DNA of 64,000 nucleotides from NCBI GenBank assembly GCA_937918905.1, contig CAKZSH010000174.1:1-64000 (forward strand). The letters run 5' to 3'. The notes beneath the pieces were generated by a model. It was given only the letters and a program-made list of their open reading frames with translations, was not told the origin of the DNA and ran no database searches. This DNA is from an uncultured Saprospiraceae bacterium (lineage in GTDB: Bacteria > Bacteroidota > Bacteroidia > Chitinophagales > Saprospiraceae). Below are positions 42,402-50,422 of this stretch, piece by piece. Positions within the stretch are counted from its first letter, which is position 1, and each line of letters begins with the position of its first letter. The position numbers and the translations under genes are program-made.

Positions 42402-43968
42402 TTTTAATCACAACCTCCGTCCCCGTTCGTTCATCATATCGGACTTTACGTTGTTTGTTAGCAATCGCAGAACCGATACTCAATATGAATGAAATATCTC
42501 TTGACTTAAAAACCATTCGTCTAACGGCTTGCCATACGGAGATTTTTTGTTGAGTATTTTCTTTAAAAATTCGCATCCCTAAAATCAGTTTCCCTGGCGA
42601 ACCTCCGAATACAGGTGCATAGCCAAAAAGGAAAAAAAGGAAAACTAAAAAGCCTACAACTTGAAATATTCCTCCTACGATCATATCGTCTTTTGCAAAA
42701 CCTATGGAAGGTGGAATCGCAACTATTGCAAACCACAGGAAGACATGTAAAAAGAGAAACGGAATATCAAGCAAGATCGCATACAACCGATAATCCAAAC
42801 GTGCTAATTTATAATCTTCCTTTTGCGATGCTTCCAAGGCTTGAGCATAGGCCATTTCTTGTTCTGCTTTTTCTTGCTCAATCTGCGCAGTTGATTTTTT
42901 AGTTGATGTAACAAACTCCTCTGCCTTTGCCATAAATTGATCGTGGACATTTGCATCAGGTTCCGCTTTTGCAAATTTCACTAGATCGGCAACTTGCAAA
43001 ATGTTCTGTAAATCATTTTGCAAACTCTCTTTTAAGTTAAGTGATTTTAAATCTTGTCCAATTTGAAAAGTCGTATTTTCCAATGCATTAATGTCATAAC
43101 GATTTTCCAAATATTCTCGAATAATATAAGTTAGTTGACTTTGATATTCTTTAATATTTCCTTTTTGCCAGACTTCCTCATTTTTCAAATTTTGTAATTT
43201 ATCCATCGCAATAACACTTGCTGGAATATATTCCTTGGGAGGTTCGATGACGGCTTGAGGCTCACTTCGTTTCTTCATCACCAGATAAATCAAACCAATC
43301 AAAAGAATCAAGCCCAACAAAAACATTCCTGCTGGAATCAAAAAATCTTGAACCCAATCGAATGGTTCATCAATGATGGTTTTAAGTGGAGCAACGGTTA
43401 AAGAGTCGATAGGTTGAGTTTCTTTTTCCAAAGGAGAACCAACCAAAATTTGAATATCTCGTGCTGTCGTAGTTCGAAGCTGACCATTTTGTTCATACTC
43501 AATAATAGGAGAAAGGATTTTATGAATCCCTTCTTCCCAAAAAGTAAAAGAGAGTTCATTTTCTTTTAAAATTTGCTGACCTGTATTTTGAGTGGTCCAT
43601 TTGGCTTCACTTCCTGCCAGCATCATCGCATCTCCTGGAGCTGTCCAATTACCATAATTTTTAATTTCCATGACTTCTTTACTAAACCCTTGCGAACGAA
43701 AGTACTCTTCCAATTGCGCCATTTTTTCAGGGTTGTTAGTAAATGAAGTGTCTTGATAAAATGCTTCTTTGGTAAGTGGATCTGTTTGGATGGGCTTTAA
43801 ATCAATAGATCGAATGGTCACATTAGCAGGATGCGCCAACTTTAATCGGTAAACATTATTGTCTCCGATCTGCATGGTATCTCTATCAAACTCCACAGAA
43901 AAAGTTACCTGTGCAGTACTGATTTTTACCAAAAAAAATAAAAATATAATGAGATATATTCTTTGCAT
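42397..43968 (-). CDS. Bat-cluster envelope protein (DUF4381-like) fused to an RDD domain
   Basis: 523 residues. Signal peptide 1-19 (IIFLFFLVKISTAQ). Residues about 20-175 are an Ig-like periplasmic domain. A membrane helix (FLIPAGMFLLGLILLIGLIYLVM) lies at about 202-224. A cytoplasmic helical region about 240-355 (AMDKLQNLKNEEVWQKGNIK, LTYIIREYLENRYDINALEN) follows and resembles the tail of DUF4381/BatD-type proteins. Residues about 385-523 are an RDD membrane domain: DYRLYAILLDIPFLFLH, then GGSPGKLILGMRIF. RDD is normally a separate protein. The gene lies upstream of batA, as expected for the DUF4381 position in moxR-DUF58 clusters. The domain names are inferred from pattern. Confidence 0.78.
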   Translation of the reverse strand: MQRIYLIIFLFFLVKISTAQVTFSVEFDRDTMQIGDNNVYRLKLAHPANVTIRSIDLKPIQTDPLTKEAFYQDTSFTNNPEKMAQLEEYFRSQGFSKEVMEIKNYGNWTAPGDAMMLAGSEAKWTTQNTGQQILKENELSFTFWEEGIHKILSPIIEYEQNGQLRTTTARDIQILVGSPLEKETQPIDSLTVAPLKTIIDEPFDWVQDFLIPAGMFLLGLILLIGLIYLVMKKRSEPQAVIEPPKEYIPASVIAMDKLQNLKNEEVWQKGNIKEYQSQLTYIIREYLENRYDINALENTTFQIGQDLKSLNLKESLQNDLQNILQVADLVKFAKAEPDANVHDQFMAKAEEFVTSTKKSTAQIEQEKAEQEMAYAQALEASQKEDYKLARLDYRLYAILLDIPFLFLHVFLWFAIVAIPPSIGFAKDDMIVGGIFQVVGFLVFLFFLFGYAPVFGGSPGKLILGMRIFKENTQQKISVWQAVRRMVFKSRDISFILSIGSAIANKQRKVRYDERTGTEVVIKS

Positions 43969-43971
43969 TTT

Positions 43972-44358
43972 TTATACTGTAATTTCGATATGGTTTCCTT
44001 CTGGATCGAGAATAACACTTTCGTAATATCCATCACCAGTTGTTCTTGGTTCTCCAAAAATTTCAAAACCATCTGTTCTAAACAACTCCGTCATTTGATT
44101 TACTTTTTCTTTGCTGCCTACCGAGACCGCAAAGTGTGCTAATCCTTGAATCAATTCTTTCTTACCTATTTGTTTTGCAATGTCAGATCGATGCATAATT
44201 TCAAGTCTTGCACCATTTTCAAATGATAAAAAATAGGAAGTAAACTGCTTCTTTTTGTTATTATATTTTTCACCGCTTTGAGCATTGAAATATTTGTGAT
44301 AAAATTTTTTCATCACTTCTAAATCATTTACCCAAATTGCTAAGTGTTCTATTCGCAT
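43972..44358 (-). CDS. VOC (glyoxalase/bleomycin resistance) superfamily protein
   Basis: 128 residues, one glyoxalase fold of two beta-alpha-beta-beta-beta units. Starts MRIEHLAIWVNDLEVMKKFY; has ARLEIMHRSD, GLAHFAVSVGSKEKV, and YYESVILDPEGNHIEITV, with metal-ligand positions H5, E54-type, H95-type and E125-type. It stops 3 bases before the next gene starts, so the two are tightly coupled. The substrate is unknown; its presence inside the Bat cluster is unusual. Confidence 0.88.
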   Translation of the reverse strand: MRIEHLAIWVNDLEVMKKFYHKYFNAQSGEKYNNKKKQFTSYFLSFENGARLEIMHRSDIAKQIGKKELIQGLAHFAVSVGSKEKVNQMTELFRTDGFEIFGEPRTTGDGYYESVILDPEGNHIEITV

Positions 44359-44368
44359 ATTAATTTTG

Positions 44369-44419
44369 GTTCTTTGACAAATTCCGTGTTTTAACTGACC
44401 ACGGAATTTGTCAAAGAAC
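44369..44419. repeat. Palindromic element PE23
   Basis: Perfect 20-bp arms gttctttgacaaattccgtg / cacggaatttgtcaaagaac with an 11-bp loop. It shares the module with PE6. Further right, imperfect attcacagttcaacattcac words resemble the PE13 loop. Confidence 0.92.
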
Positions 44420-44499
44420 TTTAATTTTGAATGATGAATTTTGAATGAAGAAAACTCGCCGTCCTAGATCATTCACAGTTCAACATTCACAGTTCACCG

Positions 44500-45369
44500 T
44501 TACTTTGATCTTCTTTTAAAAAATTCTAACAATTTATTTACATATGATTCATTGGTGCGAATCGTCACAGAATCTGCACCAGTTTTTATAAAAGTATCTT
44601 TAAAATAATTCATGTTGTTTTGAAACCAATCGGAATATTGTTGTCGAACTTTTTTACGGCTAGAATCAATCCAACGGGTTGCACCGGTCTCTGAATCTAC
44701 TGCTCGAATCAAACCTACATTGGGTAGCACTTCTTCTCTTGGGTCGATGATATGAATACCTACCACATCGTGTCGTCGTTTAGCAATACGAAGTGGTGCT
44801 TCATAATTTTTACTTAAAAAATCAGAGAGCACAAAACAGATGCATCTTTTTTTAATCAAACTATTGAGATATTCCAAAGCGACTCCGACATTGGTTCCTT
44901 GATCTTCTGCTTCAAAATTGAGTAGCTCACGAATGATTCGAAGGACGTGCTGTTTTCCTTTTTTAGGTGGGATAAATTTTTCGACTTTATCGGAAAAAAA
45001 TATTACACCTACTTTATCATTATTATTCAATGCTGAAAATGCAAGGACTGCAGCAATCTCAATATTGATTTCATTTTTAGTTTGTTTGACACTTCCAAAA
45101 AATGAAGATCGACTTACGTCAATTAATAACATCACCGTTAGCTCTCTTTCTTCTTCAAATATTTTGACGTGGGGTGAACCTGTACGTGCGGTTACATTCC
45201 AATCAATGTTTCGAACATCATCGCCATATTGATAATCTCGAACTTCACTAAAGGACATTCCTCTACCTTTGAAAGCACTATGGTACTCTCCTGAAAAGAT
45301 ATGTTTGCTCAAGCCTTTGGTCTTGATTTCTATCTTTCGTACTTTTTTTAGTAGTTCGTTTGTATCCAT
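44500..45369 (-). CDS. DUF58 domain protein
   Basis: 289 residues. No signal peptide. DUF58 signature GRGMSFSEVRDYQYGDDVRNIDWNVTAR-type region is complete between residues 35 and 65 (RGMSFSEVRDYQYG, DIDW-type NIDWNVTARTG). A vWA-like core follows (VMLLIDVSRSSFFG, FVLSDFLSKNYEAP). DUF58 proteins are genetic partners of MoxR ATPases, and the order here, moxR upstream, agrees. PE23 and PE24 flank it. Confidence 0.93.
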   Translation of the reverse strand: MDTNELLKKVRKIEIKTKGLSKHIFSGEYHSAFKGRGMSFSEVRDYQYGDDVRNIDWNVTARTGSPHVKIFEEERELTVMLLIDVSRSSFFGSVKQTKNEINIEIAAVLAFSALNNNDKVGVIFFSDKVEKFIPPKKGKQHVLRIIRELLNFEAEDQGTNVGVALEYLNSLIKKRCICFVLSDFLSKNYEAPLRIAKRRHDVVGIHIIDPREEVLPNVGLIRAVDSETGATRWIDSSRKKVRQQYSDWFQNNMNYFKDTFIKTGADSVTIRTNESYVNKLLEFFKRRSK

Positions 45370-45372
45370 TAT

Positions 45373-45474
45373 GTAGCTGCGGGTTTTAACCCGCAGAATA
45401 TTTATTTAAATGTTTTTGAAAATAATTTTTTGCAAAAATTATTTTTTTTACTGCGGGTTAAAACCCGCAGCTAC
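45373..45474. repeat. Palindromic element PE24
   Basis: Perfect 24-bp arms gtagctgcgggttttaac (45373 on) and ctgcgggttaaaacccgcag (45451 on). Each arm is itself a palindrome (ctgcgggttttaacccgcag), so the element can fold as two small hairpins or one large one. The loop is AT-rich. Confidence 0.92.
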
Positions 45475-45494
45475 TTTGAACGTGTCGAATAATT

Positions 45495-45608
45495 TTATAA
45501 CTCTCGCACCCAGATGTTTCGATAACTTACGGGGTTGCTGTGATCTTGTAACATGATGGCCGCTTTGCCGTGGGCGATATTTTTGGGTTGACCGATGTAT
45601 TTCGTAAG
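45495..45608 (-). pseudogene. C-terminal remnant of a DUF1080 (3-keto-disaccharide hydrolase-like) gene
   Basis: About 37 codons on the minus strand ending in a TAA at 45495, with no start codon. The translation (KYIGQPKNIAHGKAAIML, QDHSNPVSYRNIWVREL) closely matches the usual end of DUF1080 proteins (I-x-L-Q-D-H-x-N-P-V-x-[FY]-R-N-I-W-[IV]-R-E-L). Palindrome PE25 begins immediately upstream of the first matching codon, so the 5' part has been lost or replaced. The remainder is not seen in the window. Confidence 0.8.
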
Positions 45609-45704
45609 TTAGTGACTCGTGACTCGTGACTCGTAACTTTTAATTTGTATTCGTTTAATTAAGTTTTTCGAACGAATTACAAATCACGAGTTACGAGTCA
45701 CTAA
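45609..45704. repeat. Palindromic element PE25
   Basis: Arms about 45609-45655 and 45671-45704 (ttagtgactcgtgactcg, tgactcgtaac / gttacgagtcactaa, and aatttgtattcgtt / aacgaattacaaat). The left arm has one extra gactcgt unit. The right arm supplies the stop codon of the DUF3298 gene. Confidence 0.9.
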
Positions 45705-47023
45705 TTCCCTTTTAATGACTTTAAAAAACTTTTTTTCAAAAAAGGTTTTAACTGCTGATATGGAATTGTTATGCTTTGACGACCATACAACATATGAAAT
45801 TTTGTACTAAAACAAATTCCTTCTTGTCGAATTGTAAAATAAGAGAATTCATTTTTTTTAACCCATTTTTTAAAATCTGAATTGGAATAATATTTATGGT
45901 CTTTGATTTCTTTTTTGATATAGTTTTTAATGTATTTTTTAAAGTCTTTCTTTTTTTCAAAAATGTCCTCTAAATAAAGAGAACTGTTTTTTTCAAAATC
46001 AAAATTAAATGCGATTAATTTTTGACCAGGAGTCCAAGTGTTGCTATAAGTCATAAAACCGCTAATGATATTTTTATTAAAAAACGCAACTTCCGACCAT
46101 GCGTAACCTCTTTCGGTAGCACGTTTTTGAGGTGGGGTAGAAGTGCTTTGTTTTTTTATTTTAGTGGCATGAGTTCTGCAGGCTTGTACCCAAGCTTCTG
46201 TTTCTTCATTCATACTTTGATTGAACGCAGCATTGGTAGTTTTAGGAAAAGTAATATCGTAACCTGTCATATAATCCGCATATTCAATGCAACCAATGGT
46301 TAGTCCATCACTAGGTGTAAATTCTTTTTGATCTCCATTTTTGATAGCAATAGTCAGTTGATCCTTTTGCAAATTACCGTTGATGGTTTGAACATTTCCA
46401 CCTAATTGATCTTTGACTTTTAGTATAATATTATCTTGTTCATCAATATCACCTTTGAATGCAAATGTTTTGTTTTTTCTACTGTAAAAAATAAAACCGC
46501 TGACTTTATCAGTACTTTCTTTTTGTAAAATAATCTCTACTCGATCCTTTCCTATCGCCCCTTGGTATTTTCTAATCCACTTATTGTCACCACAGTAGGA
46601 TGGGAATTTTAATTCCTGATCGGTTTCAGTAAGCAAAAGATTTCCTCCTTTGGAATTATTATAATTACTCCAATTTCCTGAAATGGTGTTTTTTAAAAAT
46701 TTTCCTTCCAAACTTCCTGAGACCTTTTTGGAAGAATCTAATTCTTCCAGATAAATTTGACGATCTACAATTGATCCAATCAAATCAAATTGAAGATTAC
46801 TTCTCAGGTAAGTCAATCGCCCTTTGCAAGTTTCTCCATCAAAACCTAAAGTAACCGAGACATCATTCAAATCATCTATGCGTCCTTTGTAATGTTTTAT
46901 CCATTGAATCTTAGAATGATTTTTAAACAAAGATTTGACATAATCTTTAGTCTCCATTTTTTGCCCAAAAGAAAAAATAGGAACTAAGAAAATGATTAGG
47001 ATAAATTTGAAGTGATAGGACAT
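45701..47023 (-). CDS. Secreted protein with C-terminal DUF3298 (RsiV-like) domain
   Basis: 440 residues. Signal peptide 1-20. Residues about 25-230 hold two beta-rich segments (RLTYLRSNLQFDLIG, KVSGFIFYSRKNKTFAF). From about 245 the region fits the DUF4163/DUF3298 pair of RsiV-like envelope proteins: YDITFPKT, NEETEAWVQACRTHA, LIAFNFDFEKNSSLYLEDIF, FYFTIRQEGICFSTKF-like FSYFTIRQEGICFSTKF, and ITIPYQQLKPFLKK. RsiV binds lysozyme and controls a sigma factor in Bacillus; here the domain is at the end of a secreted protein with no sigma gene nearby. Its role in the Bat cluster is unknown. Confidence 0.75.
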   Translation of the reverse strand: MSYHFKFILIIFLVPIFSFGQKMETKDYVKSLFKNHSKIQWIKHYKGRIDDLNDVSVTLGFDGETCKGRLTYLRSNLQFDLIGSIVDRQIYLEELDSSKKVSGSLEGKFLKNTISGNWSNYNNSKGGNLLLTETDQELKFPSYCGDNKWIRKYQGAIGKDRVEIILQKESTDKVSGFIFYSRKNKTFAFKGDIDEQDNIILKVKDQLGGNVQTINGNLQKDQLTIAIKNGDQKEFTPSDGLTIGCIEYADYMTGYDITFPKTTNAAFNQSMNEETEAWVQACRTHATKIKKQSTSTPPQKRATERGYAWSEVAFFNKNIISGFMTYSNTWTPGQKLIAFNFDFEKNSSLYLEDIFEKKKDFKKYIKNYIKKEIKDHKYYSNSDFKKWVKKNEFSYFTIRQEGICFSTKFHMLYGRQSITIPYQQLKPFLKKSFLKSLKGN

Positions 47024-47081
47024 TATTTGATTTTAGTTATAAAATAATTTGGATGTTTTTTAGACGGTTTACGTTGGACGT

Positions 47082-48080
47082 CTATGGCACTTCAACTGTA
47101 TTTAAAATTTCATTGATGATATCTACCTGCGAAACATTTTCTGCTTCAGCTTCATAAGTAAGCCCAATTCTATGGCGCATCACATCATGACAGATACTTC
47201 GCACATCTTCTGGAATTACGAATCCTCTTCGTTTGAGAAAAGCATGAGCTTTAGCAGCCAAAGCCAAATTGATACTTGCCCTTGGAGAACCTCCATAATT
47301 GATCAATGGTTTTAATTTAGGCAAACCATACTGGTCAGGTTGGCGAGTAGCGAAAACGATATCTAAAATATATTGTTCGATTTTTTCATCCATGTAAACT
47401 TTCTTCACCACATTTCTGGCTTTGATGATGGTCTCCGTCGTGACCACTTGGTTGACTTTTGGAAAACCACCAGGTTGAAGATTTCGACGAATAATTTCAC
47501 GTTCTTCTTCTTTATTAGGATAGTCCACCAAAACCTTGAGCATAAAACGATCGACTTGCGCCTCTGGCAAAGGATAGGTTCCTTCTTGGTCGATTGGATT
47601 TTGCGTAGCTAAAACTAGAAAAGGTTCTTCTAACTTGAAGGTATCATTTCCAATCGTTACCTGTCGCTCTTGCATGGCTTCCAGCAAGGCACTTTGAACT
47701 TTTGCAGGAGCACGGTTGATCTCATCTGCCAAAACGAAATTGGCAAAAACGGGGCCCTTACGTACGTTAAACTCATTTTTATTGGGATTGTAAATCATGG
47801 TTCCAATAATATCGGCTGGCAAAAGATCAGGGGTAAATTGGATACGACTAAATTCAGCATCAATAGCGGATGATAAGGTGTTGATCGCTAAAGTTTTGGC
47901 CAATCCTGGAAGACCTTCCAAAAGGATATGCCCTTTGGTCAATAATCCTAATAATAATCTTTCGATCATATGGTTTTGACCTACAATGACTTTAGCGGTC
48001 TCTTCATTTAATTTTTCTACAAAAGCACTTTCAATATAGATTTGTTGATTAAGCGCCTCAATGTCAACGGATGTCTGCAT
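47082..48080 (-). CDS. moxR: MoxR-family AAA+ ATPase
   Basis: 332 residues, the usual size. Walker A LEGLPGLAKTLAI, Walker B VLADEINRAPAKVQSALLEAMQE, sensor 1 LATQNPIDQEGTYPLPEAQ, sensor 2 region GGSPRASINLALAAKA. MoxR ATPases act as chaperone-like partners of vWA proteins such as BatA/B. It is the first gene of the minus-strand Bat cluster and carries no other domain. Confidence 0.95.
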   Translation of the reverse strand: MQTSVDIEALNQQIYIESAFVEKLNEETAKVIVGQNHMIERLLLGLLTKGHILLEGLPGLAKTLAINTLSSAIDAEFSRIQFTPDLLPADIIGTMIYNPNKNEFNVRKGPVFANFVLADEINRAPAKVQSALLEAMQERQVTIGNDTFKLEEPFLVLATQNPIDQEGTYPLPEAQVDRFMLKVLVDYPNKEEEREIIRRNLQPGGFPKVNQVVTTETIIKARNVVKKVYMDEKIEQYILDIVFATRQPDQYGLPKLKPLINYGGSPRASINLALAAKAHAFLKRRGFVIPEDVRSICHDVMRHRIGLTYEAEAENVSQVDIINEILNTVEVP

Positions 48081-48487
48081 ATTTATTTAGACTTAATTTT
48101 ATTGAAAATAATAACAATTATGTTATTTCAAAAAAGCCCTCAAAAATGAGAATTTTTTTGCAAAAATCGCAATAGATCTTAAAGAAGAAAAATGAGTTTA
48201 ACGGATTTTTAACGGTATGCTTTAATGGACAGTTTTTTTTAATTATGGCTGCCTTGTGAGGAAAGGAGAAATGGAGGATGTTTTATGGTTTTAGGAATTT
48301 GTCGAATACTGGTGAAATGGCACACAGATGATGCGGGTGCGGCGGATTTGTATGAATCTTATTCAAAAGAGGTGTTACGATTTTTATCCAAAAAAAATCC
48401 AAATACGTTAAAAGGAGAATCCTTACAAATCCGCCGCATCTGCGTCATGTGTGTGCCATTTCAGCAGCATTCGTCAACTTGTATGTT
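48081..48487. other. Gap between the Bat cluster and the lipoprotein pair
   Basis: About 400 bases, mostly AT-rich. It holds PE26 (48313-48463) and nothing else recognisable; the Bat cluster promoter should lie in 48090-48250 on the minus strand. Confidence 0.4.
48313..48463. repeat. Palindromic element PE26
   Basis: 40-bp arms tgaaatggcacacagatga... and ...tgtgtgccatttca, matching at most positions (gcggcggatttgta / tacaaatccgccgc). The motif tttgtcgaatactggtgaaa lies at the outer left edge here and attcgtcaa at the outer right edge, whereas in other elements it sits at the apex. Confidence 0.85.
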
Positions 48488-48865
48488 CTATTCTTCCTTT
48501 ATTCCATTTACCGTATCTGGAATTTCTTCGAATAAAGGCTTGATTGGAGTTGAATCTTTTGGGGTTAAAATTTCGGGAGCATTAGGTTTGATTGGAATAT
48601 CAGGTTTATCAATGTTACCAATTACCATTAATTTGGCTTCTGCCATAAGGATAGAATCTACTTTTTTTTCAGCTAGGACGAGTGCATTTTTTTTACACGT
48701 GCTCAATTTATTTTTACGGTATTGATCGAGTTTTTCAATTACGGCGGCATCAATCCTATCTTGACGATCTTCTGGACTTTCGATTGGGGTTTTGTCGCAA
48801 GCGAAAAACGTTAGTAAAATGATTCCAATCATCAAGAGATTTCTATGGCAAATGATATTTATCAT
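48488..48865 (-). CDS. Small lipoprotein, paired with the next gene
   Basis: 125 residues. Lipobox at LTFFAC (Cys23). The mature part starts with ESPEDRQDRIDAAVIEKLDQ, is helical, and ends in a Pro/Ile-rich tail. Its start codon overlaps the stop of the upstream gene (ATGA at 48862-48865), so translation is coupled. It resembles that gene in layout (SPE-D/E-R, a conserved single cysteine, KVDSI / NIDSI), suggesting a tandem duplication. Function unknown. Confidence 0.75.
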   Translation of the reverse strand: MINIICHRNLLMIGIILLTFFACDKTPIESPEDRQDRIDAAVIEKLDQYRKNKLSTCKKNALVLAEKKVDSILMAEAKLMVIGNIDKPDIPIKPNAPEILTPKDSTPIKPLFEEIPDTVNGIKEE

Positions 48866-49179
48866 TGGTTGATTATTTTTAGTTTTTCGATTTCTTTTAA
48901 TCGGACTTGCTTGATAGAATCAATATTGCCTTGAACAAGACTATCCATTTGATTGGAACAAATACTATCCAGTTCGACAATAAATACTTTTAATTTTTTA
49001 GTGTAAACCGTATCCACCGCTTTTCGGAATGCAGCTTCCCGTTCGGGAGAGTCGTCGATGGAGAGGCAACTGATGGAACAGATACTCAAAATGATACCTG
49101 AGATAATGAGTAGTGGAAGGTATGTATTTTGTATGTTCAAATTATTATTTTCTTTTGAAGTTGATTGGTGAATTGACAT
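48862..49179 (-). CDS. Small lipoprotein, tandem paralogue
   Basis: 105 residues. A membrane segment (LPLLIISGIILSICSISC) ends in a lipobox cysteine at about 38, preceded by a long polar N-region (MSIHQSTSKENNNL). The mature part is helical (SPEREAAFRKAVDTVYTKKL, LDSICSNQMDSLV, KQVRLKEIEKLK). It overlaps the following gene by 4 bases. The long polar N-region recalls the three genes with translated palindromes, but no intact palindrome is present. Confidence 0.7.
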   Translation of the reverse strand: MSIHQSTSKENNNLNIQNTYLPLLIISGIILSICSISCLSIDDSPEREAAFRKAVDTVYTKKLKVFIVELDSICSNQMDSLVQGNIDSIKQVRLKEIEKLKIINQ

Positions 49180-49232
49180 TCACGTTTGCCTGATTAACCA
49201 ATAAACTAATTTACGTTAAATGTCTTTTTCGA

Positions 49233-50228
49233 TTAAACATTATAAGTTTCTTTTTTCCTTTTCTCCAAAATATTATTAATAATTAACGCAGCATGATGCC
49301 GAGTATTTTCAATAAATAATTTGCTCGTATATTTTCCAGAATTAATCACACCAGCGATGTAGAGATTTGGAATATTGGTCTCCAAAGTTTCTTGATTATG
49401 AATAGGTGTATCATACTCATCTGCTTCGAATTGCATTCCTATTTTTCTAAAAAAATCAAAATCGGGTTCGTAGCCTGTCATGGCTAAAACGAAATCATTT
49501 GCAATAATAATTTCATCGTCAATAGTTTTGATCGTAACTTCCTGAGGTTTTATTTCTTTTAAATTACTATTGAAAAAAGCTTTGATTGAACCTTCTTTGA
49601 TACGGTTTTCGATATTGGGTTTGATCCAATATTTTACACGAGGACTGATCGTTTCTTTCCGTACTACCATAGTCACTTCAGCACCTTTATGAAATAATTC
49701 TAATGCTACATCACAAGCAGAATTTGCGGCTCCAATAACCACTACTTTTTGACCAATATAAGGATGCCAATCATCGTAATAATGTTTGACCTTCGGTAAA
49801 TTTTCCCCTGCGACACCGAGTTGTTTTGCAATGTCATAAAAACCAGTAACCACAACGACTGCCTTACTTTTAAAAGTATTTTTTGAAGTTTCTATTTTGA
49901 AGGAATGAGATGCTAACTGCTTGATATTCAGTACCTTTTCATAAAAGTTGATATTTAGTTTCCATGATTCATTTACTCTACGGAAATATTCTAAGGCTTC
50001 TCTCCTCGTAGGTTTTTCATTATGTGAAATAAAAGGAATACCTCCGATTTCTAATTTTTTAGAAGTGGAAAAAAAAGTCATATTGGTAGGGAAATGATAC
50101 AATGAATTAACAAGCACTCCTTTTTCAATAACAATATATTTAAGTCCTGCTTTTTGAGCTTCGATAGCACAAGTCATCCCAATCGGACCAGCTCCCACAA
50201 TGAGTAAATCGAAATTGTTTTCGCTCAT
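49233..50228 (-). CDS. YpdA-like FAD/NAD(P)-dependent oxidoreductase
   Basis: 331 residues. FAD-binding GAGPIGMTCAIEAQKAG near residue 12, NADPH-binding VVIGAANSACDVALEL near 162, and a C-terminal FAD contact IPNLYIAGVINSGKYTSK. The sequence FPTNMTFFSTSKKLEIGG is typical of the YpdA group. In Firmicutes, YpdA is linked to bacillithiol disulfide reduction, and Bacteroidota of this type often make bacillithiol. There is no CxxC motif, which is normal for YpdA. No bacillithiol biosynthesis gene is in the window. Confidence 0.88.
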   Translation of the reverse strand: MSENNFDLLIVGAGPIGMTCAIEAQKAGLKYIVIEKGVLVNSLYHFPTNMTFFSTSKKLEIGGIPFISHNEKPTRREALEYFRRVNESWKLNINFYEKVLNIKQLASHSFKIETSKNTFKSKAVVVVTGFYDIAKQLGVAGENLPKVKHYYDDWHPYIGQKVVVIGAANSACDVALELFHKGAEVTMVVRKETISPRVKYWIKPNIENRIKEGSIKAFFNSNLKEIKPQEVTIKTIDDEIIIANDFVLAMTGYEPDFDFFRKIGMQFEADEYDTPIHNQETLETNIPNLYIAGVINSGKYTSKLFIENTRHHAALIINNILEKRKKETYNV

Positions 50229-50234
50229 GTTAAA

Positions 50235-50414
50235 TTTTTTGAAGAGACCGCTTTGCTGTCAGAGGAGAGACTGTTGCCTGTGGCAACAGAGAGATCGCTT
50301 CGCTATCAGACTGACGAAAATCGTATGAATCGAAAAATCGTTAGTCTCACAGCGAAGCGACCTCACAGTTGCCATAGGCAACGATCTGTCCTCTGACAGC
50401 AAAGCGGTCTGAAA
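50235..50414. repeat. Palindromic element PE27
   Basis: Outer arms gagaccgctttgctgtcaga / ctctgacagcaaagcggtct, plus inner pieces agagatcgcttcgctatcag / gtctcacagcgaagcgacct and gttgcctgtggcaac / gttgccataggcaac. It shares modules with PE19 and lies between ypdA-like and the kinase. Confidence 0.9.
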
Positions 50415-50422
50415 ATAAAATG

